Below, piece by piece: positions 1-6,900 of a stretch of 18,773 nucleotides of DNA (its first letter is position 1; each line of letters opens with the position of its first letter). A program made the position numbers and the translations under genes. Below the pieces are notes generated by a model. That model searched no databases. It was not told where the DNA came from and saw only the letters and a program-made list of their open reading frames with translations. This DNA comes from Thermoplasmata archaeon (GTDB lineage Archaea; Thermoplasmatota; Thermoplasmata; Lutacidiplasmatales; UBA184). The stretch spans positions 1 to 18,773 of the forward strand of contig JASHYB010000111.1 of assembly GCA_030043255.1 (NCBI GenBank). The letters run 5' to 3'.

Positions 1-44
1 CGAGGAGACCCGCACCGACCGGGCTCAGCTCCCGGGTCCCCTCG
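1..44. repeat. imperfect inverted repeat at window edge
   Basis: Bases 1-12 and 33-44 are inverted copies with a single mismatch, giving a 12-bp stem around a 20-base loop. It sits at the very edge of the window, so the upstream gene it may belong to (terminator, RNA gene end or operator) cannot be seen. No T-run follows, which argues against a simple terminator. Confidence 0.4.
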
Positions 45-182
45 CCGCATTGCCCTTCGTTGGGGCGGGGCCAAGAGCACCAACGCACTGCCGACTCCGG
101 TGCCACGCCACGGAGATCCCGCGCAGGCCCGCCAGCCCGCACACCAAAACCTCTAAGACGCGGCCCTCGTGCCGCGGGCCGC
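45..182. other. noncoding stretch upstream of tRNA-Ile
   Basis: No convincing gene is seen. The only promoter-like signal is an A-rich element at 145-158 (CAAAACCTCTAAGA), about 30 bases before the tRNA 5' end, which is the distance expected for an archaeal tRNA promoter. It is a weak TATA match. Apparent reading frames here include translated tRNA sequence on the opposite strand and are not real genes. Confidence 0.35.
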
Positions 183-257
183 GGGCCCATAGCTTAGGCT
201 GGCTGGAGCACCCGGCTGATAACCGGGAGGTCGTCGGTTCAAATCCGACTGGGCCCA
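183..257 (+). tRNA. tRNA-Ile(GAU)
   Basis: A full cloverleaf can be drawn. Acceptor 183-189 (GGGCCCA) pairs with 250-256 (TGGGCCC), with discriminator A at 257. The D stem GCTT/GAGC is 192-195 with 206-209. The anticodon stem CCCGG/CCGGG is 211-215 with 223-227. The anticodon GAT is 218-220 in the loop CTGATAA. The variable loop is AGGTC, and the T stem GTCGG/CCGAC encloses the loop TTCAAAT (238-244). No intron is present and the terminal CCA is not encoded, as is common in archaea. The gene marks the left side of a possible small integrated islet, because its 3' half is repeated at 1412-1448. Confidence 0.96.
221..241 (+). repeat. direct repeat, left copy (inside tRNA-Ile)
   Basis: These 21 bases run from the anticodon-loop 3' side through the variable loop and T stem into the T loop. 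They recur without mismatch at 1412-1432. Duplicated tRNA 3' segments are the classic footprint of site-specific integration into tRNA genes, so this is a candidate att site. No integrase gene is visible nearby, so the role is inferred. Confidence 0.7.
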
Positions 258-282
258 CTCCCTTCCGTCGGACGGAGGACTG

Positions 283-330
283 CCGGATCCTGCGTACGTG
301 GCGACGCCGGGCCACGTCAGGAACCCCCGG
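283..330 (+). other. strong stem-loop, possible structured RNA
   Basis: A perfect 7-bp inner stem (296-302 with 311-317, ACGTGGC/GCCACGT) encloses an 8-base loop. An outer 5-bp stem (288-292 TCCTG with 318-322 CAGGA) continues it after a 3-base bulge. CCGG at 283-286 can also pair with CCGG at 327-330. A second 7-bp inverted repeat lies at 377-383 and 407-413. The stretch 258-496 otherwise holds no gene. It could be part of a small RNA, a tRNA trailer or the leader of the toxin-antitoxin operon. I recognise no RNA family. Confidence 0.4.
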
Positions 331-466
331 TCGGCTGGTACGGGTCCTGGGGCCACCCTCGAAGTGCGGCTAGCGTCGCGAGAAGGCGGCAAAGACCTGA
401 GGCTCCTCTCGCGCGCAGAAGTTAACTGTTTTCGGCACTCCAGATGGGCCGAGTGCGACCGATAGC

Positions 467-474
467 GATAACTA
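467..474 (+). promoter_or_regulatory. TATA-like box for the toxin-antitoxin operon
   Basis: The A/T-rich element GATAACTA stands out from its GC-rich surroundings. It is centred about 27 bases before the GTG at 497, the spacing expected for a leaderless archaeal transcript. It supports 497 as the antitoxin start, but the match to a TATA box is modest. Confidence 0.4.
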
Positions 475-496
475 AGATCTGCTACCTTCTCCCACC

Positions 497-937
497 GTGG
501 TCGGAATGCAGGGACGCACCGGGCACTGCTACCGTTGCCTTCATGTGTGGCGGATTCGCCGGGCCCCGAGACCTGCGGTCTGCCCGCGTTGCAGCTCCCG
601 GTTGTGGAGCGTGCCGAAGCTTCGTCCGATCCGGCTCGGAAACGGGCTAGGGACCGAGGACGTCCTCCTTCCCCACCGGGATGAGATCCTTCGACTCGCC
701 GCACGCTACGGGGTGAAGAGCGTTCGAGTGTTCGGATCGGTACGCCGTCACGAGGCCCGCCCCGACAGCGATGTCGACCTTCTGGTGGTTTGGAAGAGGG
801 ACCACCGGCCGATGGCGTTTCTTGACCTTCCCCTGGAGTTGGAAAAGCTGCTCGGGCGCGGGGTGGATGTCGTTTCCGAGGGGTCGCTGCACTGGTCGAT
901 TCGCCCCACGGTCGTGTCCGAAGCGGTCCCGCTGTGA
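497..937 (+). CDS. mntA: MntA-type nucleotidyltransferase antitoxin with N-terminal zinc ribbon
   Basis: This 146-residue protein has two parts. Residues 9-40 form a zinc ribbon with two CxxC knuckles (C11/C14 and C29/C32). Residues 55-146 are a minimal nucleotidyltransferase domain. Its catalytic signature is GSX10DXD (G80-S81, then D92 and D94), and D124 is the probable third carboxylate. In characterised MntA-HepT pairs this enzyme transfers AMP from ATP to a tyrosine of the HEPN toxin and so neutralises it. The next gene is exactly such a toxin and overlaps by four bases (GTGA), which fixes the assignment. Start: GTG at 497 is favoured by the TATA-like element 27 bases upstream; an in-frame ATG at 506 also keeps the ribbon intact. 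The zinc ribbon is an addition to the basic MNT fold and might bind DNA, RNA or the toxin. That part is inference. Confidence 0.85.
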   Translation: MVGMQGRTGHCYRCLHVWRIRRAPRPAVCPRCSSRLWSVPKLRPIRLGNGLGTEDVLLPHRDEILRLAARYGVKSVRVFGSVRRHEARPDSDVDLLVVWKRDHRPMAFLDLPLELEKLLGRGVDVVSEGSLHWSIRPTVVSEAVPL

Positions 938-1299
938 CCTCGTCGGCCCAGCTCCGGCTCGCTCGCATGGTCGAAGGTGGCGACGCGGTGCTGGAGTACG
1001 CTCGCGAGGGACGCCACGCCTTCCTTACGGATCAACGGCTCCAGGACGCCGTGATGTGGAGGATGTCGAACTTTACCGAAGAAGCGGACCAGCTGTGGAA
1101 GGTGCTAGCCCGCGACAATCCTCGCATCGACTGGCGGGTGCTGACGAAACTCCGACAGGAGTACCATCACGAGTATGCACGGCTTCGCCCGGAGGATGTT
1201 TGGGAGTTCATCGACCGGACTCTTCCCGCGCTCATGACCAAGCTGCGGAGAGCTCGAGTGAAGGGGTCTGCCAGGGCCACCGACCCCCGGCACGAGTGA
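934..1299 (+). CDS. hepT: HepT-type HEPN ribonuclease toxin
   Basis: A 121-residue, mostly helical protein carrying the HEPN RX4HXY motif as R74-QEYH-H79-E-Y81. The flanking sequence (NPRIDWRVL before it, EDVWEFIDRTLPAL after it) is the usual HepT context. HEPN toxins of this type are RNases. In the characterised pair the motif tyrosine is the residue AMPylated by MntA, here Y81 by analogy. The GTG start overlaps the antitoxin stop as GTGA, so translation is probably coupled and the two proteins made together. No Shine-Dalgarno sequence is seen, which fits coupling. The tail after residue 105 is basic and low-complexity. The length is normal for the family and the motif is intact, so the toxin is probably active. 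Confidence 0.87.
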   Translation: MTSSAQLRLARMVEGGDAVLEYAREGRHAFLTDQRLQDAVMWRMSNFTEEADQLWKVLARDNPRIDWRVLTKLRQEYHHEYARLRPEDVWEFIDRTLPALMTKLRRARVKGSARATDPRHE

Positions 1300-1388
1300 C
1301 CGATCCTCGACTCTCTGCGCTCCTCACGCTGTCGGTCAGCTGCGGTTCAGGGCCCCCCGGGCCGTGACTCCCGACCGTCGGCGCGTCC

Positions 1389-1448
1389 AGGCGCGTAGTC
1401 CGCCGGCGGAGAACCGGGAGGTCGTCGGTTCAGCTCCGAGCGGGTCCA
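1389..1448 (+). pseudogene. degenerate tRNA copy lacking half the anticodon arm
   Basis: Aligned to tRNA-Ile(GAU), this copy keeps TA at positions 8-9, a D arm (TCC/GGA around GCCGGC), then jumps straight to AACCGGG. The 5' anticodon strand and anticodon, about 12 bases, are missing. The variable loop AGGTC and the T arm are present, but the T stem has one G-G mismatch (GTCGG/CCGAG). The 3' acceptor CGGGTCC plus discriminator A pairs at only five of seven positions with AGGCGCG. It cannot make a working tRNA. It may derive from tRNA-Ile, given the 21 identical bases, or from another tRNA with the same anticodon stem, such as tRNA-Met. Confidence 0.7.
1412..1432 (+). repeat. direct repeat, right copy (inside tRNA remnant)
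   Basis: Identical over 21 bases to 221-241 in the tRNA-Ile gene, in the same orientation and 1191 bases away. The segment between the two copies carries the toxin-antitoxin pair. It is a candidate right attachment site of a small islet. Confidence 0.7.
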
Positions 1449-1534
1449 ATACGTGACCGAGCTCACTTTGGCTGGGGCCCAGAGCGGTGGTTCAGACGAG
1501 AGGGATTGCTCGGACGTCTCTCGTAGGTCTACGT

Positions 1535-1562
1535 GGGCAGGACGGCGGCGAGCGCCCTGCCC
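1535..1562. other. GC-rich hairpin
   Basis: GGGCAG (1535-1540) pairs with CTGCCC (1557-1562). After a 3-base bulge, GGCG (1544-1547) pairs with CGCC (1553-1556) around a 5-base loop. No T-run follows. It could end an RNA, or be part of one reaching back to the tRNA remnant. Confidence 0.35.
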
Positions 1563-1633
1563 ATGCAGCTTCCGCCGGCGGATGGCGAGGTCGAACTGTT
1601 GTGGGGCGGCTCTCAAAATCATATCACCCCCAA

Positions 1634-1641
1634 AAGTATAT
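1634..1641 (+). promoter_or_regulatory. TATA box of the secreted repeat protein
   Basis: AAGTATAT lies in a GC-rich setting, centred about 29 bases before the GTG at 1667. This is the typical archaeal spacing for a leaderless message, and it decides that start. Confidence 0.6.
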
Positions 1642-1666
1642 CGCGGGGTAGGTCGTCCCGCCAGCC

Positions 1667-3121
1667 GTGACGCCAGCGACCTGGCGTTGGGCCCTTGTCG
1701 TCAGTGCCGTCGTAGTGGTCGCGCTGCTGTTGATCCCTGCCAGCGAGGTGCAGCTCGGAAGTCGGATCGGCAACCGTTCGGGTTCTTCCGGCCCCGCTGC
1801 CCCGGGGACGCGCGGGGCCGGTAGCCTGCGGCCCTTCGTCGGAGACTCTACGCTCTCCTTCGTCGAAACGGGACTGCCCAACGGGACCTGGTGGTCGGTC
1901 ACCCTCATCCCGGTGCCCCGCAACGGGTCCGGACCCTGGTTCTCCAACTCCACGACGTCCACCGTCTCGTTCTCGGTGGCGTCCGGAACCTACACCTACC
2001 TTCTCCACAACGTCACCGCGGGGTCGACCCAGTACGTCCCCAACAACGCCTCCAACATCTCGGTGGTCGTCGCTGGGGCGAACGTGAACGTGGCCGTCTC
2101 GTTCTCTTCGGTCGCCCTGTATCCGCTCCTGATCACGGAGAGCGGCCTCGCTTCCGGCACCTACTGGGAGCTCCAGGTCCGGGATGCGAGCAGCTTCGCC
2201 TGGGCCAACGGACAATCCACGTCCACGACAATCTCCGTGCAGGTCCCGGCGGGGACCTACGTGTGCGCCGTGTCGAGCAGCCCGGCGTACGGGGTGTACT
2301 ACTCGGTGTCGCCGCAGAACGCGTCCCTCGTCATCCCTGCGGTCTCGACGCTAAACGTCACGTTCGCGCTCGAGACCACCTACATCGTCTCCTTCAACGA
2401 GACCGGGCTACCCGCAGGGCTGGACTGGTCGGCCGGCCTGACCTGGTGGGACGGGGGCTCGGGGGGAGGCGGGCCGGCCGGCGCCGTGTTCAACATCCCG
2501 CGCCCGAACGGGACGTACGCCTACGGCATCACGGGTCCCTCGGGCTGGCGCGTCGAGGGCGTAGCTCCCAGCGGGTTCATCACGGTGGACGGAGCGTCCG
2601 TCACCGAGAGCGTGACCTTCGTGCCGGGTTCGACCTACTCGTTGACGGTTGCGGAAAAGGGCCTCCCGGCGGGTAAGGGCTGGTCGATAGAGATCGCCGG
2701 GCAGAACGCGAGCTCGTCAGGGGTAGGGATCACCCTGCGGAACCTGACGCCCGGGCGCTACCCGTTCGCCGTCCCGTCGCTCGGGGCTGGGGAAGGGGTC
2801 ACGGTGAAGGACGGCACCACGGTCCTAGGGGCCACGGGGACGATCGACCTCACCCACAGCCGGAAGATCTCCTTGACCTTCACGTACCGGACCCCGGTGA
2901 CGTTCACCGAGACCGGTCTGTCCTCCGGAACGTGGTCGATCTCGGTCAAGGGCCAGAAGGTGACCGAGCCCTGGGACCAGCCGATCACCTTCGACCTCGC
3001 GAACGGAACGTATGCCTACCGGATCGGCACCGAGGTCGGCTTCAAGCACGTCAGCTCTCCCGCCCGGGTCGTGGTCCCGGCCACGCTGGTCGTTGCGGTA
3101 ACCTTCGCCCCGAAGCGATAG
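1667..3121 (+). CDS. secreted protein of five tandem 'ETGLPSGT-W' beta repeats
   Basis: A 484-residue protein. Residues 7-25 form a hydrophobic signal peptide or N-terminal anchor, followed by a Gly/Ser/Pro-rich spacer to about residue 60. The rest is five repeats of roughly 85 residues, starting near 62, 152, 238, 323 and 408. Each opens with a strand, then a signature like ETGLPxGTxW, and ends with an NGTYxYxI-like strand. This suggests Ig-like or PEGA-like beta sandwiches outside the membrane. There are many N-x-S/T sites for glycosylation. No enzymatic motif and no C-terminal membrane segment are seen. The last repeat closely resembles the last repeat of the thermopsin-like protein at 3926-7450. 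GTG start chosen from the TATA box at 1634. Probable role: cell-surface or adhesive scaffold; function not known. Confidence 0.75.
   Translation: MTPATWRWALVVSAVVVVALLLIPASEVQLGSRIGNRSGSSGPAAPGTRGAGSLRPFVGDSTLSFVETGLPNGTWWSVTLIPVPRNGSGPWFSNSTTSTVSFSVASGTYTYLLHNVTAGSTQYVPNNASNISVVVAGANVNVAVSFSSVALYPLLITESGLASGTYWELQVRDASSFAWANGQSTSTTISVQVPAGTYVCAVSSSPAYGVYYSVSPQNASLVIPAVSTLNVTFALETTYIVSFNETGLPAGLDWSAGLTWWDGGSGGGGPAGAVFNIPRPNGTYAYGITGPSGWRVEGVAPSGFITVDGASVTESVTFVPGSTYSLTVAEKGLPAGKGWSIEIAGQNASSSGVGITLRNLTPGRYPFAVPSLGAGEGVTVKDGTTVLGATGTIDLTHSRKISLTFTYRTPVTFTETGLSSGTWSISVKGQKVTEPWDQPITFDLANGTYAYRIGTEVGFKHVSSPARVVVPATLVVAVTFAPKR
1850..3118 (+). repeat. five-fold coding repeat array
   Basis: Five protein-level repeats of about 84-90 residues, starting near 1850, 2120, 2378, 2633 and 2888. 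They are diverged in DNA sequence and are recognised by the recurring E-[TSK]-G-L-x-[SA]-G...W core. Confidence 0.7.
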
Positions 3122-3164
3122 CGCGCGAGCACCGACCGTCTCGGGTCCCCGGCTCCTCGGCGGC

Positions 3165-3179
3165 GCAGGCAGAGCCTGC
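3165..3179. terminator. hairpin between convergent genes
   Basis: GCAGGC (3165-3170) and GCCTGC (3174-3179) form a perfect 6-bp stem with a 3-base loop, inside the 64-base gap between the convergent secreted-protein and DUF1801 genes. It could serve both directions, but there is no T-run on either side. Confidence 0.35.
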
Positions 3180-3185
3180 CGGAAC

Positions 3186-3584
3186 CTAGCCGCGGGCCGT
3201 CGAAGCGTTCAGCTCGGCCGCGGCTCGAACCAGCGCCTTGAAGGCCCTCGCATCGAGAAGTGCGCCCTCGCGGAGGTCGATCGCTCTCCGCGTACCCCCG
3301 TCGAGGCTGGCGTTGAACAGGCCGGAGGGATCCGGCAGGGCTGCCCCCTTGGCGAAGGTCAGCTTGACGACAGACCGGTAGGTCTCGCCGGTGCAGATGA
3401 TCCCCCTGTGCGACCAGACCGGGACCCCCCTCCACTTCCACTCCTCGACGACCTCGGGGTCGGCTTGCTGGATGAGGCCGCGGACCTGAGCGAGCATCGC
3501 TCCTCGCCAGTCGGGGAGCTCCCGGATCCTCGCGTCGATGAGCCGGGAGGCGGACTCGGACGTCGGCGGGGAACCCTTCTTCAC
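3186..3584 (-). CDS. DUF1801 (YdhG/YobT-like) domain protein
   Basis: A 132-residue soluble protein covering the whole DUF1801 family length. Recognisable family segments include the IRELPDWRGAML region (residues 25-36), EVVEEWKWRGVPVW (44-57), IICTGE (62-67), VVKLTFAKGAALPDP (72-86) and the TRRAIDLREG region (98-107). The fold is related to frataxin-like iron-binding proteins, but no enzymatic role is established for most members. It is transcribed toward the secreted repeat protein gene and seems a stand-alone gene. The start is GTG. The nearest ATG upstream, at 3593-3595, is out of frame. The upstream promoter is weak at best. Confidence 0.82.
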   Translation of the reverse strand: MKKGSPPTSESASRLIDARIRELPDWRGAMLAQVRGLIQQADPEVVEEWKWRGVPVWSHRGIICTGETYRSVVKLTFAKGAALPDPSGLFNASLDGGTRRAIDLREGALLDARAFKALVRAAAELNASTARG

Positions 3585-3925
3585 GCTAGCCGCATGGTAC
3601 GGGCGGCCCTTGTAGCTTGTCGGCGCTCCACGAAGGCTCGTCCGGGAGTCGGTGGCTTCGCCTTCGATCCCCTTAGGTCGCTGCCCGGACGCGCGGTCCG
3701 CCCGGCCGGGACCCGCGGACCCATGGCCGGCCCGGCTCGTACCCGAGGCCCGGCCGCGGGTATCTGAGCCGGGTCGACCTGTCCGGGTCCCGTCGCGGAC
3801 TTACCCCTAGCTACCCACATCTCCGGAGAAGTCCGGGGCCGACACGAGCCGAATCTCCGTCAAGAGCTCCGCGGGGCCGCCCGATAACAGTTATACGGAG
3901 CTCTCTCTGTCCCGAGACGGGGGCT
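3585..3925. other. 341-base structured intergenic stretch
   Basis: No protein gene is supported. The main structure is a long hairpin at 3711-3761. ACCCGC (3711-3716) pairs with GCGGGT (3756-3761). After an 8-base bulge, GGCCGG (3725-3730) pairs with CCGGCC (3750-3755), and CTCG/CGAG (3736-3739 with 3744-3747) closes a TACC loop. The last 50 bases hold the promoter of the next gene. It might encode a small RNA, but I recognise no family. Confidence 0.45.
3890..3896 (+). promoter_or_regulatory. TATA box of the thermopsin-like gene
   Basis: GTTATAC, preceded by CCGATAACA, is centred about 32 bases before the ATG at 3926 and 47 before the ATG at 3941. The first spacing is closer to the leaderless pattern seen elsewhere in the window. 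Confidence 0.5.
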
Positions 3926-3942
3926 ATGTTAGCTTCTAACAT
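3926..3942. promoter_or_regulatory. perfect inverted repeat over the start codon
   Basis: ATGTTAG (3926-3932) and CTAACAT (3936-3942) are perfect inverted copies around CTT. Both candidate start codons (3926 and 3941) lie in or touch its arms. It could be an operator at the transcription start, or an RNA hairpin hiding the start codon. The sequence is A/T-rich compared with its surroundings. Confidence 0.5.
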
Positions 3943-6900
3943 GAAGCCGGGAGTCCTCGTAGCGGTGACCGTGTTGATGGTCAGCGGATTTGCGTTCGCT
4001 GGCCTGGCCGGGGCGTTCGCGGCGGAGCAGGTGGGCTCCGCGCACAGCGCGAGCGTCGCGACGGCCAGCAAGTCGGTCTCGTCTGCGATATCGACCGGTA
4101 AGAGCGCTGCGAGCACGCCGAATATCGCCGAGAACATGGCGAAGGCCGCCATCGCCGCCACGAAGGCGGCGGGGCTGAAGGCCAGTGACGTCTTCGTCCC
4201 GGCGCCGTCCGTTTCGTCGGCCCAGGAGGCCGCGGCCAAGCAGCAGGGGCACATCACCCCGAGCTACGACGGCCAGCCGGCTCCCCTCGGCATCTCCGAC
4301 TTCGGGCTGAGCACGAACGACACCGGCGGCATCGTCGCATCGGAGCTGAACACCACGAGCGTCCTGGCGACCGCGAACCTGTCGGACGTCCTGCCGGAGA
4401 ACCTGGTCGACAGCTCTCCGGACGGCATGACCATCCAGGAGAACGCGGTGCTGACCAACGTCACGTTGTTCGGCACGCCGGGCTATTCGTTCTGGACCCA
4501 GAACGTGCTGGTCCTCTTCCCGACGGCCAACGTCCTGGAGCTGGAGACGAACGTCTGGAACTTCTCGGGCGGCAACCTCTCGCTCAACGCGTTCTACGCG
4601 CACGGGCCGTACGGGGTCCAGGTCGGGACGGAGTACTACTACGCGTCGTACCCGCTCGCCCTGACGCCGTTCCCGATCCTGTACCCGTACAACGTAGCGT
4701 TGTGGATGAACTCGACCGTGGTCGGCGGCCGTGACGCGATGACGTTCACGGTCCAGGTGACGAGCTCGGCCTACCCGAGCGAGGACTTCACCGCGTCGAA
4801 CTACGACTACATCATCTTCAACTCGATCCCGAGCAGCGGCGGGGCGGGCGTGTCGACGCCGTCGCCGTACACGGCGAACGGCTACGCCTACAACCCGATC
4901 GGCCTGCCCGACGACTTCGAGCTGACCTTCGGCGGTCCGGGCGGCGGCAGCCAGGCGACCCTCTTCGAGGCCGACGCCACGCTCGGGCTGTACTACCTGA
5001 ACAGCACGAACGCCTACGCCGCGGTCCCCTCCGCGTTCAACTTCGGCGGGGAGACCGGCGAGACCTCGACCGGCGGGAACATCGCCTGGACCTCCACGGC
5101 CAACGGCCCGGTGGCGACGATGACCACCGGCCCGGCGGTCCTGTCCGGCTTGTGGAACGCGAGCTTACCGGAGGGATCGTTCCCGGTGACGCTCGACGTG
5201 AGCCCGGCGAACGCCTTCGCCCTGGTGACCCCGGTCGGGTTCAACCCGAACTTCACCGTGGCGGAGCAGTCGGTCGCGCCGACGGCGTTCACGAACACGC
5301 TGAACCTGGCGCCGGGGACCTACAACCTGACCCTGGAGCTGTCGGGCTACAACCCCTCGAACCTGACGCTGGACGTCACGGGCCCGACGACGGTGACCGC
5401 GGCCCTGACCGCGAACGCCTCGACGGGGGTCTACACGCCGCTTTGGGCGTTCAACAACTCCGGTTTGGCCGCGCTCTCCGTCTCCGGTTCGGGGACCCCG
5501 CAGTCGCCGTACATCCTGCTGAACAACCAGTCGGCCCCGTTGCAGGCCGCGTTCGGGCTGTACAACGACTACTCGTTCCCGGCGTACGCCGGGGTGTTCT
5601 TCCAGAACACCAACGCGAGCGCCGAGCTGGTCAGCCCGCCGAGCTTCAACACCACGACGAGCACGTTCCAGTTCTTCCCCGGCGGCTTCCTGCCGTCGTA
5701 CAACGACCTGCAGTACTGGTTCTGGAACGTCTCGAACATCGGGCTGCTGAACGCCTCGAACATCTCGGGCTGGTTCGCGCAGACGGTTTGGTACCCCCTC
5801 GTCTTTGACACGTTCAACGTGGTCTTCTACGAGGGCGGCAACAACCTGATCGCGAACGACACGTTCGACAGCACGGCGAGCCAGGGACTGCTGATCTTCA
5901 GCGGCGGCGGCATCGAAGCGCCTCCGTTCAACATCGGCGGCCAGAACTACACGGTCTGGGGCAACGTCTTCAACACGCTGAGCGGTCCGTCCAACAACAC
6001 GACGAACTGCGCGCTCTACGCCAACCCTGAGCCGTGCCAGTTGATGTATCCGTCCTTGGGGCTGGGCCTGGAGCTCGCGGGCTCGAACGACACCGTCTAC
6101 AACAACGAGTTCCTGACGCCGTCGACCGCCTGGCAGCCCCCGGAGAACCTGTACTCGGGGAACGGCGAGCTGTTCAACGACAACTGGAACATCACGCCGG
6201 TGCCCGGCTCGGTCGTCAACTTCGCGGCAGGGTTCCCCAACTACCCGCTGACCGGGGTCATCCTCGGCTCCAACAGCTGGCTGAACGGTAACGACCACTA
6301 CTACGACTACCAGGGCGGCAACTACTGGTGGGACTACGGGACGATCTTCAACCCGTACAACGGCGCGGACAACCAGTACGGCGTGCTCCCGTACGACGAG
6401 AACGGACTGACCCCCTACGGGTTCGGGCCGTACATCTTCAACGGAGGCGACTACGCACCGATTCTGCCGTACATCCTGCACGACGTCGCGTTCCAGGAGA
6501 CCGGGCTCCCGTCCGGCAGCCTCTGGGACGTGTCGATCAACGTGGGCGGTGCGCCGTTCGAGAACGTCAGCACGACCGGGACGGTCGCCGAGACCTACCT
6601 GCCGACCGGCTACTACGGGTTCAACATCTCGGGGCCCTACGGGTACACCGCCACCCCGAGCACCTCGTCGTTCCTGGCCGTGTTCGACTCCGGAACGATC
6701 TCGATCAGCTTCTCGAAGACGGCGTACTCGGTGACGGTCACCGAGTCCGGGTTGACCGGTAAGACGCTCGCCAAGGGCTGGTCGGCAGAGCTAGGCGGTG
6801 TGGTCCACAGCGACCTGACGACGACGTCGACGACCTTCACCGTGATGAACGGGACGTACAGCTACCTGGTCACCGGACCGGCGGGCTACCACGTCACCGG

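Larger units (their letters stand above)
1300..1666. other. 367-base noncoding stretch with tRNA remnant and hairpins
   Basis: No protein gene is supported here. It contains the decayed tRNA copy (1389-1448), a 7-bp inverted repeat (1496-1502 with 1518-1524), a stronger hairpin at 1535-1562 (GGGCAG/CTGCCC enclosing GGCG/CGCC), and the promoter of the next gene at 1634-1641. The minus-strand open frame across it reads as translated tRNA and is spurious. Confidence 0.6.

Noticed and set aside
25..315. Minus-strand open frame containing GFEPTTSRLSAG
   Set aside because: This is the well-known artefact of translating a tRNA gene; it covers tRNA-Ile(GAU) at 183-257.
153..968. Minus-strand 271-codon open frame ending in LNRRPPGYQPGAPASLSYGP
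   Set aside because: Antisense translation of the tRNA plus the shadow of the antitoxin gene. The plus strand has the MNT and HEPN motifs.
1389..1448. A second functional tRNA gene, possibly with an intron
   Set aside because: The 5' anticodon strand and anticodon are missing, acceptor pairing is broken at two positions and the T stem has a mismatch. No inserted sequence that could be an intron is seen.
1347..1622. Minus-strand open frame with SELNRRPPGSPPADYAPG
   Set aside because: Again translated tRNA-like sequence. It was useful only as a hint to the tRNA remnant at 1389-1448.
5165..6481. Minus-strand 438-codon open frame
   Set aside because: Low-complexity Arg/Val/Gly/Glu composition without motifs; shadow of the thermopsin-like gene in GC-rich DNA.
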